Shown: positions 7,165 to 14,716, counted from the stretch's first letter. The stretch is 17,162 nucleotides of DNA from Lachnospiraceae bacterium UBA3645 (GCA_002373555.1 DFKM01000084.1:1-17162), one strand, 5' to 3'. Translations and numbers: made by a program. Notes: a model not told the origin generated them from the letters alone.

Positions 7165-7193
7165 TGTGAAAAATATGACAGAAATAATTCACA
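7165..7193. promoter_or_regulatory. Inverted TGTGAA/TTCACA pair upstream of hypF
   Basis: TGTGAA (7165-7170) and TTCACA (7188-7193) are inverted across 17 bases, and a third TGTGAA lies at 7132-7137, exactly 33 bp upstream of the first. The half-sites resemble CRP/FNR-type half-sites, but the spacing is longer than the usual 4-6 bases, so the binding protein is unknown. Confidence 0.3.
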
Positions 7194-7253
7194 GCCGTGG
7201 AATACAAAGAATAAACAGTTGCTTAAGATTGTAAAATGTTTGCGAAATAACGG

Positions 7254-7282
7254 TTTCTTTTTTGCAGGATCAATGGTATACT
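7254..7282 (+). promoter_or_regulatory. Extended -10 promoter for hypF
   Basis: TATACT (7277-7282) is preceded by TGG, giving an extended -10 element; a weak -35 (TTTCTT, 7254-7259) lies 17 bp upstream. Transcription would begin near 7289, which places upstream in-frame ATG codons outside the message and forces a downstream start for hypF. Confidence 0.6.
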
Positions 7283-7323
7283 GTTTTAGAATCTCAAAAG
7301 GAGACGGAGGTTCGCTGCAGAAA

Positions 7324-9618
7324 TTGATCGGGAAGCATATCAGGATAAGAGGGATCGTTCAGGGGGTCGGCTTTCGTCCGTTTATTCACAGACAGATAAA
7401 AGCTTACGATCTTAAGGGATGGATCCGAAATACTTCATTTGGTGCGGAACTCGTGATCGAGGGAACGCCGGAAAACATTTCTTCCTTCGTAGAAGAACTG
7501 CCGGTCCGGAAACCGCCGCTCGCTGTCATCGAAAAGATTCATGTAAGTGAATGCGAGCCGTGCGGATTTGAAGACTTCCGGATCATTCCCTCGGAAACCG
7601 GAGCGGAAGCGGACACGCTGGTCTCGCCGGATATCTGCACCTGCGGCGACTGCCTGAAGGAACTTTTTGATCCGAAGGACCGCAGATACCGCTATCCGTT
7701 TATCAACTGTACGAACTGCGGCCCGAGATTTACGATCATACGGAATGTTCCGTATGACAGAAAAAGCACGACGATGGAACCGTTTGCCATGTGCCCGGAA
7801 TGCGCATCGGAATACCGGGACATAGAGGACCGGCGGTATCACGCACAGCCGGACTGCTGTCCGGAATGCGGACCAAAGCTTTACTGGCAGGAGGCGGACG
7901 GAACACGGGTATATGAAGAGCCGGTCGGGGCGGCGCTAGCGGCGCTTCGGGCCGGAAAGATCATTGCTGTAAAGGGACTTGGAGGATTTCACCTTGCCTG
8001 CCGGGCGGATGCCCCGGCGTTTTCCCATGTTCTGAGGGAGCGGAAAAAGCGGGACCGGCGGCCGTTCGCGCTGATGTGCGCGGATGTTTCGGAGGTCCGG
8101 AAGATCTGTCTGCTTTCTCCGGAGGAGGAACGGCTGATCACATCGCCCGCCAGGCCGATCGTGCTGCTGAAGAAAAAAGAGGCGGCCTCGTTCTCCTATA
8201 TCAGTGAGAACGACCGGATCGGGATCATGCTGCCGTATACGCCGGTGCATTTTATGCTGCTTGCGGAAGAGATCAGGACGCTGGTGATGACCAGCGCCAA
8301 CCTTTCCGACCGGCCGATCATTTACAAAAATGAGGAAGCGGCTGCCGGACTGGCAGGCATCTGCGACGGTTTTCTGATGCATGACCGGGAGATCGAGACA
8401 AGATGCGACGATTCCGTTCTGTGGCCGGCGGACGGCGGCTACTTCATGCGGAGATCGAGAGGATTTGCGCCGTATCCGATCACGCTGACGGCGCCGGTAC
8501 CGATGATCCTGGCCTGCGGCGCGGAACAGAAAGCGACCTTTTCGCTGAGCAAGAAGGAGCATGTGTTTCCTTCCCAGCATATCGGCGATCTGAAGAATAT
8601 CGAAGCGTATGAGAATTTCAGAGAACAGATCGCCCATTTTGAGAAGCTGTTTTCCATACGCCCGGAGAGGATCGTCTGCGATCTGCATCCGGATTATCTC
8701 TCTTCCGTCTATGCGGCGGAACGGAGTGCCGCGGAAGGGATCCCGCTGGTGCGGGTACAGCATCATCATGCGCACATGGTGTCCTGCATGGCGGACAATG
8801 ATCTGACGGATCCGGTGATCGGGATCATCTGGGACGGCACGGGACTGGGCGTTGACGGCACCATCTGGGGCGGCGAGTTCCTCGCCGGCGATGCTGCCGG
8901 ATATGTGCGGCACGGAAGCATCCGGCCGGTCAGACTGCCGGGCGGCGACAGAGCTGTCAAGGAGATCTGGCGCACGGGCGTATCGCTTCTCGCCGATGCA
9001 TTTGCGGAAAACGGCGATCCGGCGATTCCGGAACAGTTGATCCGGCGGATCGCGGAGGATGGGAATGTCCCGGATCAGGGCCCGGATACCGTACGGAAGA
9101 TGCTGGCTGCGAATGTGAACTGTCCGGCTTCGTCCGGCATGGGAAGACTGTTCGACGGCGTGAGCGCGGTGCTCGGGATCCTGCGGCTGGCCGATTACGA
9201 AGGCGAAGGCGCGATCCTGCTGGAAGCCGCGGCAGAGGAAAACCGTTCTCTGCAGTATGAGACCGCATTTTATGAAGACGGAGACGGCATCCGGCGGTTC
9301 GACCGGCGGCCGATGCTCCGGGAGATGGCTTCCGAACTTCTCGGCGGCGCAGCGGTTTCCGCCTGTGCGGCAAAGTTTATGAATACGCTGACGGCAGCTG
9401 CCGCGGAACAGTCCATTTATATAAGGAAAAAGACCGGACTGAACGAAGTGGTCCTCTCCGGCGGAACTTTTCAGAATATGTATCTGCTGCGATCGGTGAC
9501 GGCAGTCCTTGCGAAAGACGGCTTTGCGGTGCATCATCATCACCGCGTGAGCACGAATGATGAAGGCATCAGCCTCGGACAGCTGATGATCGCCGAAAGG
9601 CAGATGAGAAAGAATTGA
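7324..9618 (+). CDS. hypF: Carbamoyltransferase HypF, [NiFe]-hydrogenase maturation
   Basis: HypF converts carbamoyl phosphate and ATP into the carbamoyl-adenylate used to load HypE, the source of the cyanide ligands of [NiFe] hydrogenases. About 764 residues, the family's usual size. In order: acylphosphatase domain with GIVQGVGFRPF (R18) and N36; two zinc fingers, C107-x2-C110-x18-C129-x2-C132 and C157-x2-C160-x18-C179-x2-C182; a YrdC-like domain beginning near GKIIAVKGLGGFHLAC; and a Kae1-like domain with HHHAH (480-484), DGTGLGVDGTIWGGE and LSGGTFQN. The start is uncertain: no ATG lies downstream of the promoter. TTG at 7324 gives the family N-terminus; CTG at 7315 is an alternative, both behind AAGGAGACGGAGG (7298-7310). 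First gene of hypFCDE. Confidence 0.95.
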   Translation: MIGKHIRIRGIVQGVGFRPFIHRQIKAYDLKGWIRNTSFGAELVIEGTPENISSFVEELPVRKPPLAVIEKIHVSECEPCGFEDFRIIPSETGAEADTLVSPDICTCGDCLKELFDPKDRRYRYPFINCTNCGPRFTIIRNVPYDRKSTTMEPFAMCPECASEYRDIEDRRYHAQPDCCPECGPKLYWQEADGTRVYEEPVGAALAALRAGKIIAVKGLGGFHLACRADAPAFSHVLRERKKRDRRPFALMCADVSEVRKICLLSPEEERLITSPARPIVLLKKKEAASFSYISENDRIGIMLPYTPVHFMLLAEEIRTLVMTSANLSDRPIIYKNEEAAAGLAGICDGFLMHDREIETRCDDSVLWPADGGYFMRRSRGFAPYPITLTAPVPMILACGAEQKATFSLSKKEHVFPSQHIGDLKNIEAYENFREQIAHFEKLFSIRPERIVCDLHPDYLSSVYAAERSAAEGIPLVRVQHHHAHMVSCMADNDLTDPVIGIIWDGTGLGVDGTIWGGEFLAGDAAGYVRHGSIRPVRLPGGDRAVKEIWRTGVSLLADAFAENGDPAIPEQLIRRIAEDGNVPDQGPDTVRKMLAANVNCPASSGMGRLFDGVSAVLGILRLADYEGEGAILLEAAAEENRSLQYETAFYEDGDGIRRFDRRPMLREMASELLGGAAVSACAAKFMNTLTAAAAEQSIYIRKKTGLNEVVLSGGTFQNMYLLRSVTAVLAKDGFAVHHHHRVSTNDEGISLGQLMIAERQMRKN

Positions 9619-9627
9619 CAGGCTGCG

Positions 9628-9648
9628 GCGGCCGGCTGCAGCGGCCGC
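9628..9648 (+). other. G+C-rich hairpin between hypF and hypC
   Basis: GCGGCCG (9628-9634) pairs perfectly with CGGCCGC (9642-9648) around a 7-nt loop that is itself nearly palindromic. No T tract follows, so it is not a standard terminator. It may stabilise or process the message, or be a small repeat unit. Confidence 0.45.
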
Positions 9649-9677
9649 GCCCGGCGCGGCAGAATGGAGAACGCAGT

Positions 9678-9902
9678 ATGTGTCTGGCGGTACCGCTGAA
9701 AATAGAAACAATTGATGGTGATGAAGCAGTCGCAGAGAGGGACGGCGTAAGACGCCGCATCCGGATCAACCTGCTGAAAGACCCGAAGGTCGGCGACAAT
9801 GTGATGGTCCATGCCGGCTTCGCGATCGAAAAGATCAGCGAAGAACAGGCGCAGGCGGATCTGGCGGCTTTCCGGGAGCTGCAGGAGGCGCTTTATGGCT
9901 GA
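9678..9902 (+). CDS. hypC: HypC/HybG-family hydrogenase maturation chaperone
   Basis: A 74-residue chaperone that binds HypD and then carries the Fe(CN)2CO unit to the hydrogenase large subunit. The N-terminus MCLAVPLKI has the essential C2, and VHAGFAIEKI supplies the conserved His (H45). Length is typical. GGAG lies upstream of the ATG; the frame is open further upstream but that part is the intergenic hairpin. The stop codon overlaps the hypD start by 8 bp, so the two are translationally coupled, as suits a protein pair that forms a complex. Confidence 0.95.
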   Translation: MCLAVPLKIETIDGDEAVAERDGVRRRIRINLLKDPKVGDNVMVHAGFAIEKISEEQAQADLAAFRELQEALYG

Positions 9903-10920
9903 GAAGGTCATACGCCTGATGGAAGTGTGCGGGTCGCATACAATGGCGATCGCAAAGGCCGGGATCAAGGGAATGCTCCCGGACAATGTGAAGCTGCTTT
10001 CCGGACCGGGCTGTCCGGTGTGCGTGACGGCGCAGGAGACGATCGATAAAGCGCTCGCGCTGACGGAGATCCCGGGTTTGATCCTGACGACTTACGGGGA
10101 TATGATCCGGGTGCCCGGCAGCAGGCGGGGAGATAATCTTGCCGTCCGAAAAGCGGCCGGTGCCGATGTGCGGATCGTTTATTCCCCGATGGACGCGGTG
10201 AAGATCGCGGAAGAGAATCCGGAAAGACAGGTGGTCTTCCTGGGCGTCGGATTTGAAACCTCCGCGCCGGGAACGGCATCCGCGATCGCGGCAGCCTGTG
10301 ACGCGGGCCTTGAAAATTTCAGCGTGCTGTCCATGCTCAAGCTCCTTGAACCGTCAGTCAGAGCACTTGCGGCGGATCCGGAATTCAATGTCGACGGCTT
10401 CATCTGTCCCGGACATGTTGCCGTGATCATCGGCGAAGAGGGGATGCGGTTCTTCTCGGAGCTCGGCTTCCCCGGCGTGATCACCGGATTTGAGACAGCC
10501 GATATCCTGAAGGGCATCGCCATGCTGATCCGGCAGATCAAAGCCGGGACGGCAGTGCTGCAGAATGAATATACATCCGTCGTCAGACCGGAGGGAAATC
10601 CGGTCGCGCGGGAGGAGATCAACCGGATCTTTGAAAAAAGAACAGATATCTGGCGGGGGCTCGGAGAGATTCCGGAGAGCGGACTCGGGATCCGCGGGGC
10701 GTATGCGAAATACGATGCCGAGCGGCGGTTTCATATTGACTGCGGCCCGTCGCGTGAGCGGCCCGGATGCCGCTGCGGCGATGTGATCCGCGGGAAGCTC
10801 GATCCGAAGGAATGCCCGCTGTTCGGAAATGTGTGCGTGCCGGAAGAACCGGAAGGCCCGTGCATGGTTTCCTCCGAAGGCGCCTGCGCGGCAGCGTACA
10901 AATACAGAGGAATGATTTAA
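9895..10920 (+). CDS. hypD: HypD, iron-sulfur scaffold for Fe(CN)2CO assembly
   Basis: HypD holds the iron on which cyanide and CO ligands are assembled, in complex with HypC. The 341-residue product has the conserved MEVCGSHTMAIA (C12), SGPGCPVCVT (C40 and C43), PGHVAVIIG, and a C-terminal cysteine-rich [4Fe-4S] region spanning CGPSRERPGCRCGD, CPLFGNVC and CMVSSEGAC. By alignment from memory the three N-terminal cysteines are all offset by 29 from the E. coli protein (C41, C69, C72), so this protein lacks about 29 N-terminal residues. The start is supported by AGGAGG six bases upstream and by the overlap with hypC; no further homologous sequence lies upstream in frame. Confidence 0.94.
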   Translation: MAEKVIRLMEVCGSHTMAIAKAGIKGMLPDNVKLLSGPGCPVCVTAQETIDKALALTEIPGLILTTYGDMIRVPGSRRGDNLAVRKAAGADVRIVYSPMDAVKIAEENPERQVVFLGVGFETSAPGTASAIAAACDAGLENFSVLSMLKLLEPSVRALAADPEFNVDGFICPGHVAVIIGEEGMRFFSELGFPGVITGFETADILKGIAMLIRQIKAGTAVLQNEYTSVVRPEGNPVAREEINRIFEKRTDIWRGLGEIPESGLGIRGAYAKYDAERRFHIDCGPSRERPGCRCGDVIRGKLDPKECPLFGNVCVPEEPEGPCMVSSEGACAAAYKYRGMI

Positions 10921-10922
10921 AT

Positions 10923-11924
10923 ATGGAAGAATTTGTAACGCTTGACTACGGCAGCGGCGGCGGGAAGACGTCGAAGCTGATCTCGGAAATGATCGTGCCG
11001 CTGTTCTCGAATGAAGCGCTGAATGAACTCTCGGACGGCGCTGTGGTCGACGGAGCGGATAAGATCGTAATGTCCACGGACAGCTTTGTGGTCAGTCCGG
11101 TATTCTTTCCGGGCGGCGATATCGGAAAGCTGGCTGTGTGCGGAACCGTGAATGACGTCAGCATGGCCGGCGGAGAGATCAGATATCTGAGCCTGGCCTG
11201 CATTCTGGAAGAAGGCTTTCCCTTTGCGGATGTGCAGAGGATTCTGGAATCGATCGGCAGGGCGGCAGCGGAAGCCGGCGTCATGGTCGTGACGGGCGAT
11301 ACGAAGGTCGTGGAACGCGGCCGCGGCGACGGGATCTATCTCAACACCACCGGCGTCGGGATCCTGAAGACGCCCGGACTTTCCGTGAAAAAGCTGCAGG
11401 AAGGCGATAAGGTCATCGTTTCCGGAACGGTCGGAGACCATGGCTGCGCGGTCATGCTCGCGCGGAACGAGAACCTGGTGGAAGCCGATGTAAAGAGCGA
11501 CTGCGGACCGCTGAAGCGGATGGCGCTGGCGCTCGGCGCGCTCGGCGGGGATCTGCGGGTCATGCGGGATCCGACGAGAGGCGGACTTGCGACCACGCTG
11601 AATGAATTTATCGAAGATTCGGAACTCGGAATTGAACTGAAGGAAAACGATATCCCGGTCCGGCCGGCGGTAGAGACAGTCTGCGATATGCTGGGACTGG
11701 ATCCGCTGTATCTGGCATGTGAGGGCCGGATGATCTGCGCGGTGGCGCCGGAAGCGGAGGAGAGAGCGCTGGCGATCCTCCGGAGCTTCCCGGAAGGCGA
11801 AGGCGCGGTGACGATCGGAGAAGTGACCGCAGCGCATCCCGGCACGCTGGTGATCCGGACGGCGCTTGGCGCCGGGAGGATCGCGAACAAGCTGGCGGGC
11901 GATCAGCTGCCAAGGATCTGCTGA
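10923..11924 (+). CDS. hypE: HypE, carbamoyl dehydratase for cyanide ligand synthesis
   Basis: HypE accepts the carbamoyl group from HypF on its C-terminal cysteine and dehydrates it with ATP to a thiocyanate, the cyanide donor. The 333-residue product has the PurM/AIRS-type N-terminus with DYGSGGGKTSKLI, the ATP-site region STDSFVVSPVFFPGGDIG, GDTKVVERG, RDPTRGGLATTLNE, and the diagnostic C-terminus PRIC (C333). It starts two bases after the hypD stop codon. It is the last gene of the hyp cluster here; a 139-bp gap with repeats and a promoter follows. Confidence 0.96.
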   Translation: MEEFVTLDYGSGGGKTSKLISEMIVPLFSNEALNELSDGAVVDGADKIVMSTDSFVVSPVFFPGGDIGKLAVCGTVNDVSMAGGEIRYLSLACILEEGFPFADVQRILESIGRAAAEAGVMVVTGDTKVVERGRGDGIYLNTTGVGILKTPGLSVKKLQEGDKVIVSGTVGDHGCAVMLARNENLVEADVKSDCGPLKRMALALGALGGDLRVMRDPTRGGLATTLNEFIEDSELGIELKENDIPVRPAVETVCDMLGLDPLYLACEGRMICAVAPEAEERALAILRSFPEGEGAVTIGEVTAAHPGTLVIRTALGAGRIANKLAGDQLPRIC

Positions 11925-11942
11925 GTGCATCTGCCGGTTTCA

Positions 11943-11988
11943 GTAAAGCCGAAGACTTTACGGCGAGGATCCTTCGCAGGCTCAGGAT
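11943..11988. repeat. Repeat-like sequence with two small stem-loops
   Basis: GTAAAG (11943-11948) pairs with CTTTAC (11956-11961), and ATCCT (11969-11973) pairs with AGGAT (11984-11988). The second part, with AGGATCCTTCGC and CTCAGGATGACA, resembles a dispersed sequence often seen between genes in diverse bacteria; this is recollection, not a search. There is no T tract, so termination of the hyp transcript here is not clear. Confidence 0.4.
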
Positions 11989-11995
11989 GACAGCG

Positions 11996-12024
11996 TTCTT
12001 ATCACTTACGGAATAAATTATATT
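11996..12024 (+). promoter_or_regulatory. Likely promoter of the hydrogenase structural operon
   Basis: TTCTTA (11996-12001), a 17-bp spacer and TATATT (12019-12024) lie in a markedly A+T-rich stretch ahead of the first structural gene. The leader would be about 33 nt and ends in a near-perfect AAGGAGG ribosome binding site. Independent expression from the hyp genes is therefore likely. Confidence 0.6.
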
Positions 12025-12063
12025 CATATAAATATTCAATCTTACTAAATAGAAGGAGGAGCG

Positions 12064-12447
12064 ATGCAGTATTACAAGAAAATACCCATCACAAAGGATC
12101 AGATCGTGCCGACCGCGGAACGCATGCGGAAGGACGGCGTGATCCTGGCCATGATCCATGGCTATCTCACGGAGGACGGCAAGCCGAACATCTCCTATGA
12201 GTACCAGCTCGGCGAGACCATCGAATCCTACACCATCGAAGGCGAAAATGAGCTCCCTTCCATCGCTTACATCTACTCCAAGGCTGCAGAATGGCCCGAA
12301 AGAGAGATCAATGAGCTCATCGGCGTCACTTTCACGGGCCTGGACGTTTCCAAGCGTCTCTTCCTTCCGGAATCCATGCTTTCCGGTCAGGGACAGATCT
12401 TTGTCACGCCTATGGAAGAGCTCATTAAGAACACACAAAAACACTAA
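12064..12447 (+). CDS. mbhK: NuoC-like (30-kDa) subunit of a group-4 hydrogenase
   Basis: A 127-residue soluble subunit of the complex I 30-kDa family, which sits beside the large subunit in the peripheral arm. The signature is WPEREINELIGVTFTGLD (77-94) followed by KRLFLPE, matching the family's WxEREIWDMFGIxFxGHPD...R pattern in degenerate form. It is shorter than NuoC (about 170-220 residues), as usual for hydrogenase-associated versions such as EchD and MbhK. It is the first gene of the operon behind an ideal AAGGAGG and lies 18 bp ahead of the large subunit gene. The alternative, a true NADH dehydrogenase subunit, is excluded by the nickel ligands of its neighbour. Confidence 0.85.
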   Translation: MQYYKKIPITKDQIVPTAERMRKDGVILAMIHGYLTEDGKPNISYEYQLGETIESYTIEGENELPSIAYIYSKAAEWPEREINELIGVTFTGLDVSKRLFLPESMLSGQGQIFVTPMEELIKNTQKH

Positions 12448-12465
12448 AGAAGGAGGATAAAAGAC

Positions 12466-13548
12466 GTGGGTTATATTGTTCCTATCGGGCCGTATCATCC
12501 TTCGCTCGAAGAGCCGATACATGCAAGGCTCTATACGGAAGGTGAGCTGATCAAGGACGCGGAGATCTTCATCGGATACAACCACCGCGGCATCGAGAAG
12601 CTGGCCATGCAGAAGAACATCATCCAGACACTCGTGCTCGTCGAGCGCGTATGCGGCATCTGCTCCCACTCCCATGCCATGACATTCGCCATGGCCGTTG
12701 AGAATGCGGGAGGCATCAAGCCGACCAAGAAGGGTGAGTACATGCGTGTCATCACCGCTGAGCTCGAGAGACTGCATTCGCATTATCTGTGGCTCGGCAT
12801 TGCGCTGCACATCATCGGCCATGACAGCCTGTTCATGCATTCCTGGGATGACCGTGAAGCCATCATGGATATCCTGGAGGATCTGACCGGCAACCGTGTC
12901 AACTACGGCATGGTCACGATCGGCGGCGCCAGACGCGATATCTCCGCCGAACAGGCACACAGAACGCTCGAGATGCTCGACAAGATCGAGGAATCCAACA
13001 AAGTCCTGTGCGACTTCCTGTTAAACGACAAGACCGTCGCGCTCCGTACCCAGGGCGTCGGCGTCCTGACAACGGAGGAGGCGATCGAGCTCGGTGCGAT
13101 CGGACCGCATGCGAGAGCTTCGAATGTGCCGATCGACGTCAGAATCGATGCGCCGTATTCCAGCTATGACGATTTTGATTTTAAAAAATGCGTATGGCCG
13201 AGCGGCGATGTGTTCGCCCGTGTGGTCGTCCGTGTGCTTGAGAACTTCGAGAGCATCAAGATCATCCGTCAGGCCCTGGATTCCATGCCGTCCGGACCGA
13301 TCAACAAGGGAAATTCCATCCCCGTTGTCAAGCCCGGTGAATATATGAACATGCATGAAGCGCCCAGAGGTCAGCTGAGCTACAAGGTGGTAACGAACGG
13401 CACCGACAAGGTGCAGCGCGTGAGCATCCATGTTCCCACCTTCAAGAACGCGCCCACCATCCCGACCATGCTGAGAGGCAACTCCGTGGCGGACGCCGGA
13501 CTGATCATCGCCAGCATCGATCCCTGCTTCTCCTGCATGGACAGATAA
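12466..13548 (+). CDS. mbhL: [NiFe]-hydrogenase large subunit, group 4 (Mbh/Ech type)
   Basis: Catalytic subunit that reduces protons (or oxidises H2) at a Ni-Fe centre. The 360-residue product has the L1 motif RVCGIC (C63, C66) and the L2 motif DPCFSC (C354, C357), so all four nickel/iron ligands are present; this separates it from complex I NuoD, which lacks them. ELERLHSHYLWLG near 99-111 is the motif shared with the complex I 49-kDa subunit. The protein ends three residues after the last cysteine (C-M-D-R), with no C-terminal extension for protease processing. It starts with GTG behind GAAGGAGG. Group 4 enzymes take electrons from ferredoxin through a small subunit, which is not in this window. 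It abuts hypA without a gap. Confidence 0.95.
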   Translation: MGYIVPIGPYHPSLEEPIHARLYTEGELIKDAEIFIGYNHRGIEKLAMQKNIIQTLVLVERVCGICSHSHAMTFAMAVENAGGIKPTKKGEYMRVITAELERLHSHYLWLGIALHIIGHDSLFMHSWDDREAIMDILEDLTGNRVNYGMVTIGGARRDISAEQAHRTLEMLDKIEESNKVLCDFLLNDKTVALRTQGVGVLTTEEAIELGAIGPHARASNVPIDVRIDAPYSSYDDFDFKKCVWPSGDVFARVVVRVLENFESIKIIRQALDSMPSGPINKGNSIPVVKPGEYMNMHEAPRGQLSYKVVTNGTDKVQRVSIHVPTFKNAPTIPTMLRGNSVADAGLIIASIDPCFSCMDR

Positions 13549-13890
13549 ATGCATGAATTAGCAATCGTGGAAGGGATACTCGGAACAGTGATCCCCGAAG
13601 CGGAAAAACACCAGGTCAAAAAGATACTCAATATCAATATGCGGATCGGAGAGCTGTCCGGCGTGGTGGAATCCTGCATGCAGGAATATTTCTCCATCGC
13701 TTCCGCGGGAACGATCGCCGAGGGATCGAAACTGATCCTGAAGCCGTCCCCGATAAAGATCAACTGTCCGGACTGCGGATATGACGGGACCATCAAAAAG
13801 GGACAGTACGCCTGTCCCGAATGCGGAAGTTTCCGGTTTAAGATCCTATCCGGCAGGGAATATTATATTGAAAGTATCGAGGCGGAATGA
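13549..13890 (+). CDS. hypA: HypA, nickel-insertion metallochaperone
   Basis: HypA helps deliver nickel to the large subunit after Fe(CN)2CO insertion, usually with the GTPase HypB. The 113-residue product begins MHELAI, with the nickel ligand H2, and has the zinc site C73-x2-C76-x12-C89-x2-C92 (CPDC/CPEC). Length is typical. The ATG follows the large subunit stop codon directly and lacks a good ribosome binding site of its own, so translation is probably coupled to the large subunit. It is placed inside the structural operon rather than with hypFCDE, and hypB is not in the window. Confidence 0.95.
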   Translation: MHELAIVEGILGTVIPEAEKHQVKKILNINMRIGELSGVVESCMQEYFSIASAGTIAEGSKLILKPSPIKINCPDCGYDGTIKKGQYACPECGSFRFKILSGREYYIESIEAE

Positions 13891-13916
13891 GAAAAATAAA
13901 TTCAGGAGGTACACCT

Positions 13917-14462
13917 GTGAAAAAATCCAGTTTCGGATCGGTGATATCCACCGCGATCCTCTGTTATCTGTTCTGGCTGCTCATTACGGGACAGATCGTA
14001 CAGATCTTCACGGGAGGCGCGTCCGTACAGGTGCTCATTGCCGGCGTGCTCGTAAGCATCTTGGTCGGAGCATTCTCGGGACGGTTCTTCATTCATGAAT
14101 CACCGTTTTATCTCTGGAACCCCAAGCGGTTCTTTACGTTTCTTGTCTACTGCATCTGCATTTTCCCGATCGAGCTGTTCAAAGCGAATGTGGATGTGGC
14201 GAAGAGAGCATTTTCCCCTTCCCTTCCCGTCAATCCCGGCATCGTCAAGATCCCGGTGGACGTGAAGTCGGAATATGCGCAGTCTATGGTAGCCAATTCA
14301 ATCACGCTGACGCCCGGCACCATCACGATGGATATCGTGGAGGAAGAGGGTCAGACCTACTATTACATCCACTGGATCGATGTGGCGACGGAAGACGGCC
14401 GTGAGGCCGGCGACGCCATCAAAGGGACCATGGAAAAATGGATAAGGAGGATCTGGGAATAA
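13917..14462 (+). CDS. mrpE: MrpE/MnhE-type membrane subunit (MbhA-like)
   Basis: A 181-residue membrane protein of the Na+/H+ antiporter subunit E family. Three hydrophobic helices lie near 8-25, 35-54 and 70-90, followed by the family's cytoplasmic domain with VNPGIVKIPVDVKSEYAQSM, then ANSITLTPGTITMDI, then YYIHWIDVAT. GTG at 13917 is chosen because AGGAGGT sits six bases upstream; an ATG at 13887 in the same frame overlaps the hypA stop but would add ten polar residues without a ribosome binding site. In Mrp antiporters and Mbh hydrogenases this subunit helps assemble the ion-exchange module. First gene of the Mrp-type series. Confidence 0.9.
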   Translation: MKKSSFGSVISTAILCYLFWLLITGQIVQIFTGGASVQVLIAGVLVSILVGAFSGRFFIHESPFYLWNPKRFFTFLVYCICIFPIELFKANVDVAKRAFSPSLPVNPGIVKIPVDVKSEYAQSMVANSITLTPGTITMDIVEEEGQTYYYIHWIDVATEDGREAGDAIKGTMEKWIRRIWE

Positions 14463-14716
14463 TGAGTGAACTGATCTTTTTCGCAATCTGTTTCATCGTG
14501 ATGGCCCTCTGTCTCCTGATCCGTTTCATTATCGGACCTTCGGTCGCGGACAGAGCCGTTGCGGCTGACTCGATCGATATCCTGGCGGATATGGCACTCA
14601 TCATTTTTGCACTTTACAGCGGACGCTCCGTGTTCCTGGATATCGCCTTCATCACCGCGATCCTGGGATTTGTCGGATCCACGATCGTAGCCCGCTATCT
14701 GGAGGGAAGATTATGA
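14462..14716 (+). CDS. mrpF: MrpF/MnhF-type membrane subunit (MbhB-like)
   Basis: An 84-residue protein with three predicted helices (about 3-23, 39-54 and 58-79). GPSVADRAVAADS at 25-37 is the family hallmark. It corresponds to MrpF of multisubunit Na+/H+ antiporters and MbhB of the Pyrococcus hydrogenase. Its ATG overlaps the mrpE stop codon by one base, behind AAGGAGG. Confidence 0.9.
   Translation: MSELIFFAICFIVMALCLLIRFIIGPSVADRAVAADSIDILADMALIIFALYSGRSVFLDIAFITAILGFVGSTIVARYLEGRL

Noticed and set aside
7147..7323. An N-terminal extension of HypF starting at the ATG at 7147.
   Set aside because: The extra residues have no family similarity, the codon is upstream of the extended -10 promoter, and no ribosome binding site precedes it.
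7936..9711. A 591-codon open frame antisense to hypF.
   Set aside because: It is the reverse-strand shadow of a well-supported HypF; its product is rich in Arg and His with no recognisable domain, and it has no ribosome binding site.
11608..12960. A 450-codon open frame on the minus strand across hypE and the hydrogenase genes.
   Set aside because: It spans an intergenic gap and two confident plus-strand genes; its composition is typical of a shadow frame in G+C-rich DNA.
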